From Lyophyllum atratum (taxonomy: Eukaryota; Basidiomycota; Agaricomycetes; Agaricales; Lyophyllaceae), in the NCBI GenBank assembly GCA_014905825.1, contig JACGCN010000007.1, forward strand, positions 372,001 to 436,000: 64,000 nt of DNA. Reading direction: 5' to 3'. This document shows positions 10,633 through 20,395 of this stretch, piece by piece. How positions within the stretch are numbered: position 1 is the stretch's first letter; each line of letters starts with the position of its first letter. Under the pieces are notes generated by a model that ran no database searches, had not been told where the DNA came from, and worked only from the letters and a program-made list of their open reading frames with translations. The translations under genes were made by a program, and so were the position numbers.

Positions 10633-11551
10633 CTAGTAAGGGATCTCGCCAGCGTTCCCACTGTTGAAGGCCTTGGCAAAGATCTTGACGGCCTCGGCCC
10701 TAGTTTTGGTGCGCGCAAAGCACGAACCTGGGACGCACACAACGAGAGGGGCTACCCTGTGCCTATATGACGAGTGCTCAGCCATATTACCTGAAAGCTT
10801 TTAAACGACTCACCAGCCAGCGAAGACACCAATCTCACGGCCTCTGGTCACATAGTACCAACGAGTGTTGGGATCATCATCTTGTGGAATTGATTTGTAA
10901 GGGTCGGTGGCAAAAAAAATGTAAGGATAGACTCACACTCATCTTCGCTGTCGCTAATAACCACGACTCGGCGAGGCGGCTCCAGATCACCAACCTGGGC
11001 TTCAGCGTCGTCGTCGTCGAGCGCAGCCTCCTGCGCAAAGGTGAGGGAGGGGGCTGAGGGCTCTGTGGCTTCGGGAATGGACTCTGTGGCTTCGGGAATG
11101 GAGTCCGAGGCTTTGGGAATGGGGTCCGGGACTGCTAGAGTACCGAAGAATTGTAACTAAGCGAAATAGAGTCATATTGACAAAATCAACTTACTCTTGG
11201 CAGCGGCTATCGCGACTTCTTCGTCTCCGGAGGGAACAGCGCTGTCAGCTGCGGGAGGGGGTAACAACTCGCTGGTGGGAGCGGCTACCGCGTCGTCTGC
11301 GCCTGCAGAAGAAACAGCACCGTCTGCAGCGGGAGCAGAAAGGGCCACAATGGAAGCGAGGTTGGTGGACGAGGCAGGATCAACGAGCAAGGTCAACCCT
11401 GGGAAAAAATCGGGATGAGTAAGGACCGCATAAACAATAGAGTCAGGGACTTACGGCCGCCGATGGCAAGGAGAGAGAGGAGCTCGGCAACATTGATTGT
11501 CAAGGAGGAAGGCGCCGTTGCTCCGTCCTGCTTGGCAAGGATATTGGTCAT
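10633..11551 (-). CDS. Disordered protein with C-terminal RNase H1-N / viroplasmin-like domain
   Basis: The start ATG is at 11551 (MTNILAKQDGATAPSSLTIN). Five exons can be joined: the first ends LLAIGG, the second is Ala/Pro/Ser-rich (STNLASIVALSAPAADGAVS), the third has a thrice-repeated SIPEA/PIPKA heptad-like motif (about 11055-11125) and ends in acidic VVVISDSEDE, and the last two give the folded domain. That domain reads TRWYYVTRGREIGVFAGWHR and then VAPLVVCVPGSCFARTKTRA, EAVKIFAKAF. It matches the YxVxxGrxxGvyxxWxxxxxxVxGxxgxxfkxfxsxxeA pattern of the RNase H1 N-terminal (Cauli_VI) domain, which binds RNA/DNA hybrids or dsRNA. No catalytic RNase H domain follows; the stop is at 10633. 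Its place between the transposase and the large cargo gene suggests it belongs to the element. Confidence 0.7.
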
Positions 11552-11835
11552 GATAAAAGCTTGTGAAGGAGTGGATGAAAGGGGAATGGGTCCCTGGTGG
11601 CGTTGATTCCCGGCTATTTATTCAACCAGGCGGGGGCTTGATGCAACTTTGATGGTATCGAGTGATGCAAGGTCGTGATTGGCTACCTATGCTAGTTCAG
11701 CAAATAAGGTTCGTCTCGGCATCATTTGCCGTGGCAGGAACAACACAAGTGGGGGAATTTTCGCTTGCATTGAGTTCCTGGAACTCGGCTCGATCGCGTT
11801 TACATTTTTAACTTTGCTTCCGCGTAAAATCTTAG
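11552..11835. promoter_or_regulatory. Divergent promoter region
   Basis: These 284 bp separate the ATG of the viroplasmin-domain gene (minus) from the ATG of the large cargo gene (plus), the second head-to-head pair in the element. The stretch contains TGATGCAA-like half motifs (about 11638 and 11661) but no full TRATGCATYA. Confidence 0.4.
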
Positions 11836-14800
11836 ATGCCGGGGCCCAAGTGGACGACAGACGCGCAGTATGAGTTCCTCAACTCGCGACTCAAGGACTA
11901 TTTGGACGTGAAAGAAGAAAAAGTTCCAGATTATACGAATTTCTGGGGTGCACTGTATACGGACTGGGCGGCGGAATACCCAGAGAACCTAGCTGTCTTC
12001 CCAGATAAATCAGTGTCTGATTTTACTCCGGAAGAGCATGACCAGCTCAAAGGAGCGATCAAAGCGCGACGCCAGGTTTGTTGATGCCGTACTTGTGGTC
12101 ACATCGCATATTAGCTGACAACTGCATTAATTAGCAACTACAAACATGGTACCGATGGAGGGGATCTGCCCGGGGTCGTGGCGCTGTAGCGCAATCGAAG
12201 GTGCTTGGTAACCTGTTCACGACCTCGCGCCTACCCCAGAAGGCCGAAATATATTCGAAACTCTACTACCAGTCGAAGATCGCAGATGTCGTCAAAGAGG
12301 AGGCCAAGAGACTGAATATCAAGGGCCGTGGTGAGATTCTCAAGCTCCGGAGCAGACTCACACGGGAGATGTGCGAGGCGGAAACAGATGAGGAAGTTCT
12401 GGCAAAAGTCGAAGAGCACTTGGCGGACCTCATTGCACAAAGGGGGTTGGCGCCAGAACCCCATCAAAGGTCAACTGATGAGTATATGGAGTAAGTCTAG
12501 CTTGTGGCGATAATAAGCTCCCTCTGATTCCGAATGGTTTTCACAGGGCAATCGAAGACTGCCCCAGGGTGCTCAATCGTTTCTTCAATGCACTCGCCGA
12601 GAAGACTGGATGGGCCTTCTCTGTCCTCATGGGCGGTCCTGACCCCTCGAGAGACGGTGATATCACGGTAGCTAGGTGAGTGTACAGCAAAAGCTTCGAC
12701 GGTGAAGTACTCAGACCTCGTCTGCCAGTTTTCATGCGGGCGAAGATGGCTTTGACAATAACTTCTCGGCGGCACACCCAAATTTTCACAAGGAGTACAT
12801 GCAGCCTTTTACCGACTACCTGTCTCAGGTCTATTGTAAGTAACCTCCGTATTCGTATGTATGGTTATTTTACTGACATACCTTACTAGCACCTGCTGTC
12901 CGACGTTCACGATCTTCGAATGCAGAAGTACAGGCAGACGATGGACGTATGGATGGTGTGGGAGTTGAGACGGAGATGGAGCTGTTCACGAAGTCTGATG
13001 TGGATATACTGCAGTCGACGGTTGATGCATTATTGACTTTAAAGTCATCAGGTGAGTCTTAATGCATTATGTACCGTCTTGCTTTATTCTAAAAGGTTCG
13101 GGTTACTGTGCTTCCAAAGGTGATGCATCAACTGGCTCTACCACAAGTGCCGCTCCAGTGACGCCGTCGCCTTCCCATCCAGCGTTGACGACAGCCGCCA
13201 CCTCCACCATCCCTTCTATTCCGGTAACAACTCCGCCTTCCAGTGCGGCATTAGCGACAACAGCCGTCTCCCCCGTCGCTTCCATTCCAGTGACGCCGCC
13301 TTCTGATCAAGATGGTACTGCTCCGCCAGAACCAGTCACGGACCCAATCCCCATCCATTCTACCTCCCTCACTGATCCTCCCTTGGGGCCATTGTCGCCC
13401 TCGGATCACCCGGCGTATCCTTTCTCTACCCCGCCTGCTCCCACGCCCAATGCCGCAACCGCCGACATCACCCAAGTTTACGGTGGGAACGACATGTCTT
13501 TTTTAAACCAAGATCAAGACCTCCTGTCTGCATTGCTCGACAGCCTTAGTGGGAATGGAGAGGGCGCCAGTGTTGGGCCAGATAATTTTCAGTTCACTCC
13601 TCAGTTCGACGCAGATTTCTCCTGGATGGTCCCGTTCAACATGCCTGGCTATGATGCATCAGGTCTGATCCCGCAGGCTTCGTCGACGCTCCCGGGCCTA
13701 TCTGGGGCCTTTGATCCCTATGCAGACATCACGATGTCAAACCTCGGAATCCCTACGCTTCCGGACCTGTCTCACAACACCGCCCTTCCTCTCCTTCCTC
13801 TTGGCCTTCCTCCTTCTCCTTGTCCTTCCCTTCCAGATCTCACGGCTCGTCCGAGTTCCCACAGTAATGCTTCTGAGACTCCGTCCAATCCCAAGCCTGT
13901 CATCACGAACGCTCCCCAGCTCGCCCCACTGACCGGGACCCCTCGTACCTCAGCAAATCACGCTCTTCCTAATGCATCAGCGACTTTGTCCAATCCCACG
14001 CCTGTCATCACGAGTGCTCCCCAGTTCGCCCTGCTGACCCCTAGTGCCTCAGGGAATCACGCTACCCCTGATGCATCATCATCGAAGCAGGCCCGCTCAC
14101 GGTCTGGGCGCCAAATCATTCCCTCGACTCGGGCTGAGGCGATGAACAAAATAGGCTCGGTCCAGACGCTGTCCCTCGACTCGGCAAACAAAGAGAACAT
14201 TCCGCCGGGCACGGGACAGGAGCGACCTGCCTGGGCCGTAGCCGCTGAAGCTCACTTAACGACACGCGATCTCGGAGATGGGTGGACAAAATGCGTGAGC
14301 GCTTGGAAGGCGTTCGAGGACGCGATGGGGCCGAATGCGAAGGGAGCGCTGCCGTCCGCGAAGACTCGCCCGGAGGAGTGGACGAAATGGGTTGCGAAGG
14401 GCCGTCAGGGTATCCGCGCGTATAACGCGACGCCGACGATCCAGGACCCGCTCGACTTTGGATACGCGGTCATGGCCTGGTGGAAGAGTATGCAGCCTGC
14501 CTTCCGCCAAAGCTCCGAGTTAATGCCGAAACCGGTCTATGACCCTCCGATGCTCGATGTGTCAAACGTCGATGAATGGGCGGCTCTGCGGAAGGGTGGA
14601 CCCAATGGACTAGTGTCAGTCCTGACGGTTTTGGTATGGTGGGGCCAGTGCCTGAAGTCGGGGTCCCAGTGGCAGGAGAATTCGGAGCCGTATTGGCGTG
14701 CGTGCGTCGATGATGTGCACCAATGCTTAGGGAAGCTGATGCCGTCAGCGTCGAGCCAGAAACGCACGCGCGGAGCTAAGGATGATGCATCAGGTTCATC

Positions 14801-14886
14801 TAAACGGTGAGCTCGTCCCGTCACTAATCTCCGCTCAAGCTGGACTGACATGGTACATCTACATCAGGCCCAGGAACGCGAAGTAG
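11836..14886 (+). CDS. Large KDZ-linked protein of unknown function with in-frame palindrome motifs
   Basis: No named family is recognised. Exons can be joined as: MPGPKWTTDAQYEFLNSRLK to KARRQ; QLQTWYRWRGSARG to STDEYME; AIEDCPRVLNRFFNALAEKT to ITVAR; then via FDNNFSAAHPNFHKEYMQPF to a long final part. The first 250 residues look folded and helical. The middle (about 13090-14100) is Ser/Thr/Pro-rich and disordered, with two tandem copies of about 30 residues centred on NPKPVITNAPQLAPLT and NPTPVITSAPQFALLT. The last 240 residues (KENIPPGTGQERPAWAVAAE to CLGKLMPS) look folded again. A final short intron at 14809-14867 would give the end SKRPRNAK at 14886; without it the stop is at 14810. Six TRATGCATYA copies lie in the coding sequence, all in the same frame. 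Similar WTxxAQxxFLxxR proteins are, from general knowledge, common hypothetical proteins in Agaricomycetes. Confidence 0.65.
13023..14792 (+). repeat. Six in-frame TRATGCATYA copies within coding sequence
   Basis: Copies at 13023-13032, 13121-13130, 13652-13661, 13970-13979, 14069-14078 and 14783-14792 are read as (D/N)-A-(S/L): VDALL, GDASTG, YDASGL, PNASAT, PDASSS, DDASGS. One more copy (13060-13069) is in the intron between the first two. The decamer is the same one that fills the terminal arrays. Confidence 0.85.
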
Positions 14887-15014
14887 ATATGTTTTTGTTG
14901 AGATCATTCTTGCCCCTTGACCGTTGGTAGAGTATTCTTGCCTATTTCGTATTGTCGTCATTTAATCTGGTTGATCTACCCCCCTTAATCTTGATCGTTG
15001 TACATATGGTATGT

Positions 15015-15123
15015 CTTGCTTTCCTCGACGTTTCTTGCTTTCTTGATGCACGAAGTTTTGTTTTCCTGCAATAAATTCTTGTTTTCTTGATACCGGTCTT
15101 GTTTTCTTGATTCACAAACCTTT
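15015..15123 (+). repeat. Pyrimidine-biased tandem repeat (left of Copia)
   Basis: Imperfect units of about 20-24 bp built on TTGTTTTCTTGATAC / TTGCTTTCTTGATGC repeat four to five times. The same units resume after the Copia insertion (20396-20470), so they form one array that the retrotransposon split. Confidence 0.75.
15119..15123. repeat. Left target-site duplication of Copia (CCTTT)
   Basis: CCTTT immediately precedes the left LTR and is repeated directly after the right LTR at 20391-20395, the 5-bp duplication expected of Copia integrases. Confidence 0.9.
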
Positions 15124-15524
15124 TGTTGAGATAAGGACATGCCCAGACCCGAGGCAAGGTCTTCGATACGATAAGTTTCCTTTTATGGACATTTTACTAT
15201 ATTTAGAAATCTCGCATATTCGTTACGCCACGGCGCAGAGCGTCGTGGTGCGTTTCTATTCAGTTTGCCGCTCGTTATTTACCAGTCTTTACCAGAACTT
15301 TATTTCACGATCATATATCTACCTAGTACACAGAAAAGGACACCCTTAGTCGTCTTACACATTGTGTCGGACTCTAAGGGTGAGCCAACTTTACTTACAT
15401 CCTATTTACTTCGTTACTGACTTATTACCTGTAGCTTACTTATTGTGATTCTCTACAGGTACATAATAAAGTCGTCTTACACATTGTGTCGGACTCTAAG
15501 GCTTACTTATTGTGATTCTCTACA
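15124..15524 (+). repeat. 5' LTR of Copia element
   Basis: The LTR is bounded by TG..CA. Near its 3' end it holds an internal partial duplication: the segment GTCGTCTTACACATTGTGTC followed by GGACTCTAAGG occurs twice (about 15350-15380 and 15471-15500), and GCTTACTTATTGTGATTCTC also occurs twice (15434 and 15501). Confidence 0.95.
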
Positions 15525-15545
15525 GGTTATTGGGCTCCCGCTCTG
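15525..15545 (+). promoter_or_regulatory. Putative primer-binding site
   Basis: Directly after the LTR is GGTTATTGGGCTCCCGC. It resembles the reverse complement of the anticodon arm of initiator tRNA-Met (GGGCCCAUAACC) rather than a tRNA 3' end, which is how Copia-type elements that use a half-tRNA primer look. The match is imperfect, so the primer identity is tentative. Confidence 0.4.
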
Positions 15546-15618
15546 CGCTTTCCTGCGAAATCACACGGCACACACCGACGGACTCACACTTTTATACACC
15601 ACATCCACATTACCCAAC

Positions 15619-18600
15619 ATGTCTGCTGGAAACAGTAATAACCCCCCTACATTCCCCGATGACGAGAAATTCGACGGGTCGAATTTCGTCGGCTTCAAAA
15701 CCCGGATCCAGATCGCCGTGAGGGTTCGCGGCGCCATGGGTTATCTAGCCGGAAACATACCATCTCCATCCAACCCCCCATCCTTGCAACTACCCCCTGA
15801 ACCGACCGACTGGACATCGTCTACCCCCTCACTGGCAGAGTGGGGAGTGCGCGATGCATGGGTACTTGCCCTGATCGCGTATAACACCAAGAACCCCGTC
15901 GGTCTTGGCGTTAAGCTGAATGGAACCGCTGCCGAAGCATGGGCATCGCTCACCGACATCTACGGCACTGTCTCCGAACTCGGAGCCGCCGACGCAGAAT
16001 CTGACCTGCGAGCGATTGCACTCCACGATGGCGAGGACTTCCTGGAGCACGTCAAAACCCTCCGCTCCAAGTGGACGTCGGCCACAGACAAAGGTGCCGT
16101 CGTCGACGACAAAGCTTTCCGTGCTATATTTCTTCGTTCACTCCCCGAGTCGTGGAATATCATCGTCTCCACCGTCTACTCCACCAAAACTTCTGCGGAG
16201 GCCATCTCAGCCTTGACTCTGCACTGGGAACGCTTGAAGCGTCAGGGTACCGCCACAAAAGGCGCCACCACCGCCCTACAGGCGAAGGTTCAGCAGAAGA
16301 ACAAGTCAAACTCGGACTTACTGTGCGCGAACAACAACTGCGGTCGGAGGGGACATATCATCGACAACTGTTACTGGCCGGGTGGAGGAAAGGAGGGTCA
16401 GTTCCCGGCGAACTTCAGGAATAGAGGGAAACAGGGTACCTCGGATACTAAAACACCAGCAGTCACTACTGCGAACGTCGCCGACGCCACCGGCGCTACA
16501 TCCCACATCACATACGCCCTAATCGCCCAGCCATTCGGCCCGTCCGTCATCACCCCGGAGGCCCTATACAACGCGATAGAGGGAAAGGAGATGGGCGTCT
16601 TAGACGCCTACCTTGACGGATCTCTAAACGTCTCAGACACACTCACCGTCCCAAACTCCCCTATTGCGCTCGCCGCGAACACGCGCGTCGTCCCTACCTA
16701 CGCGGATTCCGGTGCCAGTGACTATTGCTTCGTGAACCGCGAGGACTTCACGAACTACGAGCCCTTCGCGACACCTCGACAGGGGCAGGGGGCTAATAAA
16801 GACGTTACCTTCAGCATCGTTGGAAAGGGGACTGTCAAACGTACTGTCTGGCTAAACGGCGCATCATCCGACCTCGTCTTCAGCGCTCTTCACACCCCCG
16901 ACTTATCCGCAAACCTTGTATCGGTCGGGAAGCTCGACGCCGCGGGATGGACCATTACCTTTGCTGGGGGCAAAGCGACGTTCATCGACCCGAAGGGTCG
17001 CGCAGTTATGGTCGGGGTGGGATCGCACGGCATGTATAGACTTGAGACGTCCCCTCCACCGACTAGGGCGATGATCGCACGGTCCCTGGACGTCCCAGTT
17101 GATCTGGACGTTTGGCACCGCCGACTAGGGCATGCAGGGGTGACGGGCATTCGGAATATGGCTAGAAAGAAGTTAGTGGACGGGCTACACATTCTGGGGA
17201 AGCCTGAGGTGAAGGGATTATGCGAGGACTGTATTTACGGGAAACATACCTCTCGCCCGTACGATGGTCAGGTCACCCCCGAGTCCACACCCAACGAACG
17301 CTGCCACCTTGACCTTTGGGGTCCTGCGTCGCTCCCATCCCTTGGTGGCGCTTCCTACATGATGATCGTCGTGGATGGCGGTACCTCACACTCCTTCGGG
17401 TTCTACCTCTCCAGAAAGGACTCGGTGACTACGTTGACGGCGTTCAAAACCTACCATGTCACTTCTGAACGCCAGACCGGGCATAAGCTGCAGATCGCGC
17501 GTGTCGACGCTGGGAGGGAGTGGATAAACCAGGACTGGTTCGACTATTGCGGTCAACACGGGATCGTCCTGGAGATCAGCACCCCGTATGCTCACGCCCA
17601 AAATGGACTTGCTGAAAGGACCATACGCACCATCATCGAAGGCGTCAGATGCATGCTCGCCGACAGCGGCCTCCCCAAATACCTATGGGCTGAGGCCGCC
17701 GCCTGTATGATTTACCTCCGTAACCTCATCCCCTCCTCCCGTCACACCGATCTCGTACCGAAGGCAGTATGGACTGGGAAGCGTCAAGGCGTAGCGCACC
17801 TTCGACCTTTTGGTTGCATTGCATTCGCCAAGGTACCGACGGAACTGGTCACTTCTAAATTAAACCCGCGTTCGATCAAATACGTCATGATCGGCTACAC
17901 CGAGAACGGATACAAACTGTTCGATCAAGGTACACGCCAAGTCCTCACTAGCCGGGACGTCATCTTCGAGGAAGGATCTGGTCATCGGGCGATCACACTT
18001 CTGTCCGACGACGACCTCGTATCCGTAGAGGAACCCATCCCTAACACCGCCACACCTGGTGTCCTCCAACCCAGACAGCCCATTGCCCCACGTATTCGGA
18101 CCGACGGACCGTTGCACCCACCACCCACCCACGCCACCACCACCGCCGCACCTCCTCCAAATCCCGCCACCCCCGCACGTGACATCGACGCGCCCACTGC
18201 GCCTCGTCGCTCTGCGCGGCTTGCTACCACCGCCCAGCCCACCCCCGCCATCGTTGCCGCGCGTGAGACTCTTGCCATGGAGGACGCTGCCAGGGCTGCC
18301 GGTGAAGATTGGGCCACGGACACGGAGCTACCTCGCGCCTTCGTCGCGTCCGACATGCACGCGTTCCTAGCCTCCCTCGACGACGCAGTCGCCTCCGACA
18401 CCCACGTACCCCGACACTACGGGGAGGCGATACGGCGCCCCGATTTATGGGTGCCTGCGATGGAGGCGGAACTGGAGGTCCTTCGTAAACGAGAGGTTTT
18501 TACCTTGGTACCTGCGGAGTCCGTGCCAGCCGACAAGCGGGTTATCGACTGCATGTGGGTTTACGCCAACAAGTTCGACGCCGACGGAAACATCGTCAAA

Positions 18601-19968
18601 CGGAAGGCGCGGCTTGTCGCGAAGGGGTACACACAGGTGCATGGGGAGGACTTTGACGAGACTTACGCCGCTGTCGCGCGCCTGGAGTCGATGAGGATGA
18701 CCGCCGCCATTGCGGCGCAGCTGGGTCTCCACATTTGGCAGCTCGACTTCGTCTCCGCCTACCTCAACAGCGTGCTGGAACACGTTGTCTACATGAAGGT
18801 GCCGCCGGGTTTTCAGGGGGGGGAGGGAAAGGTCTGCTTACTCCAGAAATCCCTTTACGGCATGATGCAGGGAGGCCACGACTGGTGGCATACATTAAAC
18901 GGGGCGTACACTAGGTTGGGGTACAAACCGTCTCGCGCTGATAGCTGTGTTCGCTCCAAGAAAGAAGGGGAGGAGCGCACTATTACGAGCACGTGGGCGG
19001 ACGATGTGTTTGGGGTATCTTCGACGGTGGAAGGAGCGGCGAAGGCGAAGGGAGACTTAGGGAAGGAGTATGAGGCAAAGGATATGGGGGAGATGAAGTA
19101 TATTCTCGGCATGCGCGTTGACCGCGATGCTGAAACGGGTGCGATCTCTTTATCCCAGCGGGCTTACCTCGAGCGCGTTTTAGAGCGTTTCAAACATCTC
19201 GACTGCAATCCCCATCCTACTCCTCTCCCCTCCGGCATTCACCTCGACGACTCTCAGTCACCACGCACCGACGCCGACAAGCTCTTCATGAAAGACAAAC
19301 CCTACCGAGAGCTACTGGGATGCTACATGTGGGCGCAGTGCGCCTCGCGTCCCGACCTCTCCTACGCCGTCGGTCTCTTAGCGAGATTCCAGTCCAATCC
19401 CGGACCTACTCACTGGAAGGCCATGGTTCATGTACTGGGCTACATTAAGGGGACGCTGGATTATCGTCTTACCTATAGTCGGGTGGAAGGAGGTCTTAAG
19501 CCCGTTGGCTATGTCGACGCGGATTTCGGGGGAGACTACGACACCCGCCGCTCCACTGGCGGCTACGTCTTCATGATGGCAAACTGCGCTGTCTCCTGGG
19601 GATCCAAACGCCAACCCACCGTTGCTCTCTCTACTACCGAAGCGGAGTACATGGCTTTAACGCGCGGGGCGCAGCAGGCTCTCTGGATGCACAACTTCCT
19701 GGTGGAAGTCGATCTCCCCCAGTCACTACCCGCCACGTTATACGGCGACAACACATCGTCCATAGCCCTCACCAAGTCGACGAAGGGTCATACTCGGGCA
19801 AAGCACATCGACATCCGGCATCACTATATTCGGGAACGCGTACAGGAAGGCGACATCGAGATACTCCACGTTCCTTCCTCCGAGAACCCCGCCGACATGT
19901 TCACCAAGCCTCTCCCTCGCGTTCTCCACGAGCACTGTGTCGACCTGCTCAACCTTCGACCTCTTTAG
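15619..19968 (+). CDS. Copia Gag-Pol polyprotein
   Basis: A 1,449-residue polyprotein if the ATG at 15619 (MSAGNSNNPPTFPDDEKFDG) is used; the frame opens further upstream inside the LTR, but those codons precede any plausible start. In order: Gag (UBN2-like) to residue about 230; zinc knuckle CANNNCGRRGHIIDNC at about 236-251, spaced C-X4-C-X4-H-X4-C; aspartic protease YADSGASDYCF at about 362; pre-integrase zinc motif WHRRLGH..CEDCIYGK; integrase core with D at about 565 (HLDLWGP), VDAGREW and NGLAERTIRT; reverse transcriptase with RKARLVAKGYTQ, QLDFVSAYLNS and the catalytic box TWADDVFG at about 1126-1133; RNase H with VDADFGGDYDTRRSTGGYVF, STTEAEYMAL, YGDNTSSIAL and HIDIRHHYIRE. No stop or frameshift interrupts it. 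Confidence 0.97.
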   Translation: MSAGNSNNPPTFPDDEKFDGSNFVGFKTRIQIAVRVRGAMGYLAGNIPSPSNPPSLQLPPEPTDWTSSTPSLAEWGVRDAWVLALIAYNTKNPVGLGVKLNGTAAEAWASLTDIYGTVSELGAADAESDLRAIALHDGEDFLEHVKTLRSKWTSATDKGAVVDDKAFRAIFLRSLPESWNIIVSTVYSTKTSAEAISALTLHWERLKRQGTATKGATTALQAKVQQKNKSNSDLLCANNNCGRRGHIIDNCYWPGGGKEGQFPANFRNRGKQGTSDTKTPAVTTANVADATGATSHITYALIAQPFGPSVITPEALYNAIEGKEMGVLDAYLDGSLNVSDTLTVPNSPIALAANTRVVPTYADSGASDYCFVNREDFTNYEPFATPRQGQGANKDVTFSIVGKGTVKRTVWLNGASSDLVFSALHTPDLSANLVSVGKLDAAGWTITFAGGKATFIDPKGRAVMVGVGSHGMYRLETSPPPTRAMIARSLDVPVDLDVWHRRLGHAGVTGIRNMARKKLVDGLHILGKPEVKGLCEDCIYGKHTSRPYDGQVTPESTPNERCHLDLWGPASLPSLGGASYMMIVVDGGTSHSFGFYLSRKDSVTTLTAFKTYHVTSERQTGHKLQIARVDAGREWINQDWFDYCGQHGIVLEISTPYAHAQNGLAERTIRTIIEGVRCMLADSGLPKYLWAEAAACMIYLRNLIPSSRHTDLVPKAVWTGKRQGVAHLRPFGCIAFAKVPTELVTSKLNPRSIKYVMIGYTENGYKLFDQGTRQVLTSRDVIFEEGSGHRAITLLSDDDLVSVEEPIPNTATPGVLQPRQPIAPRIRTDGPLHPPPTHATTTAAPPPNPATPARDIDAPTAPRRSARLATTAQPTPAIVAARETLAMEDAARAAGEDWATDTELPRAFVASDMHAFLASLDDAVASDTHVPRHYGEAIRRPDLWVPAMEAELEVLRKREVFTLVPAESVPADKRVIDCMWVYANKFDADGNIVKRKARLVAKGYTQVHGEDFDETYAAVARLESMRMTAAIAAQLGLHIWQLDFVSAYLNSVLEHVVYMKVPPGFQGGEGKVCLLQKSLYGMMQGGHDWWHTLNGAYTRLGYKPSRADSCVRSKKEGEERTITSTWADDVFGVSSTVEGAAKAKGDLGKEYEAKDMGEMKYILGMRVDRDAETGAISLSQRAYLERVLERFKHLDCNPHPTPLPSGIHLDDSQSPRTDADKLFMKDKPYRELLGCYMWAQCASRPDLSYAVGLLARFQSNPGPTHWKAMVHVLGYIKGTLDYRLTYSRVEGGLKPVGYVDADFGGDYDTRRSTGGYVFMMANCAVSWGSKRQPTVALSTTEAEYMALTRGAQQALWMHNFLVEVDLPQSLPATLYGDNTSSIALTKSTKGHTRAKHIDIRHHYIRERVQEGDIEILHVPSSENPADMFTKPLPRVLHEHCVDLLNLRPL

Positions 19969-19980
19969 GATCTTAGCAGT

Positions 19981-19989
19981 CCGGGGGAG
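19981..19989 (+). promoter_or_regulatory. Polypurine tract of Copia element
   Basis: CCGGGGGAG lies immediately before the 3' LTR (TGTTGAG), the expected site for plus-strand DNA priming. Confidence 0.8.
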
Positions 19990-20390
19990 TGTTGAGATAA
20001 GGACATGCCCAGACCCGAGGCAAGGTCTTCGATACGATAAGTTTCCTTTTATGGACATTTTACTATATTTAGAAATCTCGCATATTCGTTACGCCACGGC
20101 GCAGAGCGTCGTGGTGCGTTTCTATTCAGTTTGCCGCTCGTTATTTACCAGTCTTTACCAGAACTTTATTTCACGATCATATATCTACCTAGTACACAGA
20201 AAAGGACACCCTTAGTCGTCTTACACATTGTGTCGGACTCTAAGGGTGAGCCAACTTTACTTACATCCTATTTACTTCGTTACTGACTTATTACCTGTAG
20301 CTTACTTATTGTGATTCTCTACAGGTACATAATAAAGTCGTCTTACACATTGTGTCGGACTCTAAGGCTTACTTATTGTGATTCTCTACA
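19990..20390 (+). repeat. 3' LTR of Copia element
   Basis: Same length (401 bp) and, by eye, same sequence as the 5' LTR, ending CTCTACA and followed by the target duplication CCTTT. Confidence 0.95.
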
Positions 20391-20395
20391 CCTTT

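Larger units (their letters stand above)
15124..20390 (+). mobile_element. Full-length Ty1/Copia LTR retrotransposon
   Basis: The element is 5,267 bp long. Two 401-bp LTRs (15124-15524, 19990-20390) begin TGTTGAGATAAGG and end CTCTACA; I found no difference between them by eye. A single open reading frame fills the interior, and a 5-bp target duplication flanks it. Order of domains (integrase before reverse transcriptase) defines Copia. The lack of LTR divergence and the intact frame suggest a very recent insertion that may still be active. Confidence 0.96.

Noticed and set aside
13062..14810. Treating the 582-codon open frame starting at 13062 as a complete gene
   Set aside because: Its first codons lie in an intron; upstream exons from 11836 join in frame and the beginning is not a real start.
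4926..14886. Presence of a TET/JBP dioxygenase gene, expected with some fungal KDZ elements
   Set aside because: No HxD..H dioxygenase core was found in any frame read in the block.
15445..15618. Extra 58 N-terminal residues on the Copia polyprotein
   Set aside because: They are read from the LTR and leader before the primer-binding site; the ATG at 15619 begins typical Gag sequence.
17982..18401. Minus-strand frame of 139 codons within Copia
   Set aside because: Antisense of the proline/alanine-rich linker between integrase and reverse transcriptase.
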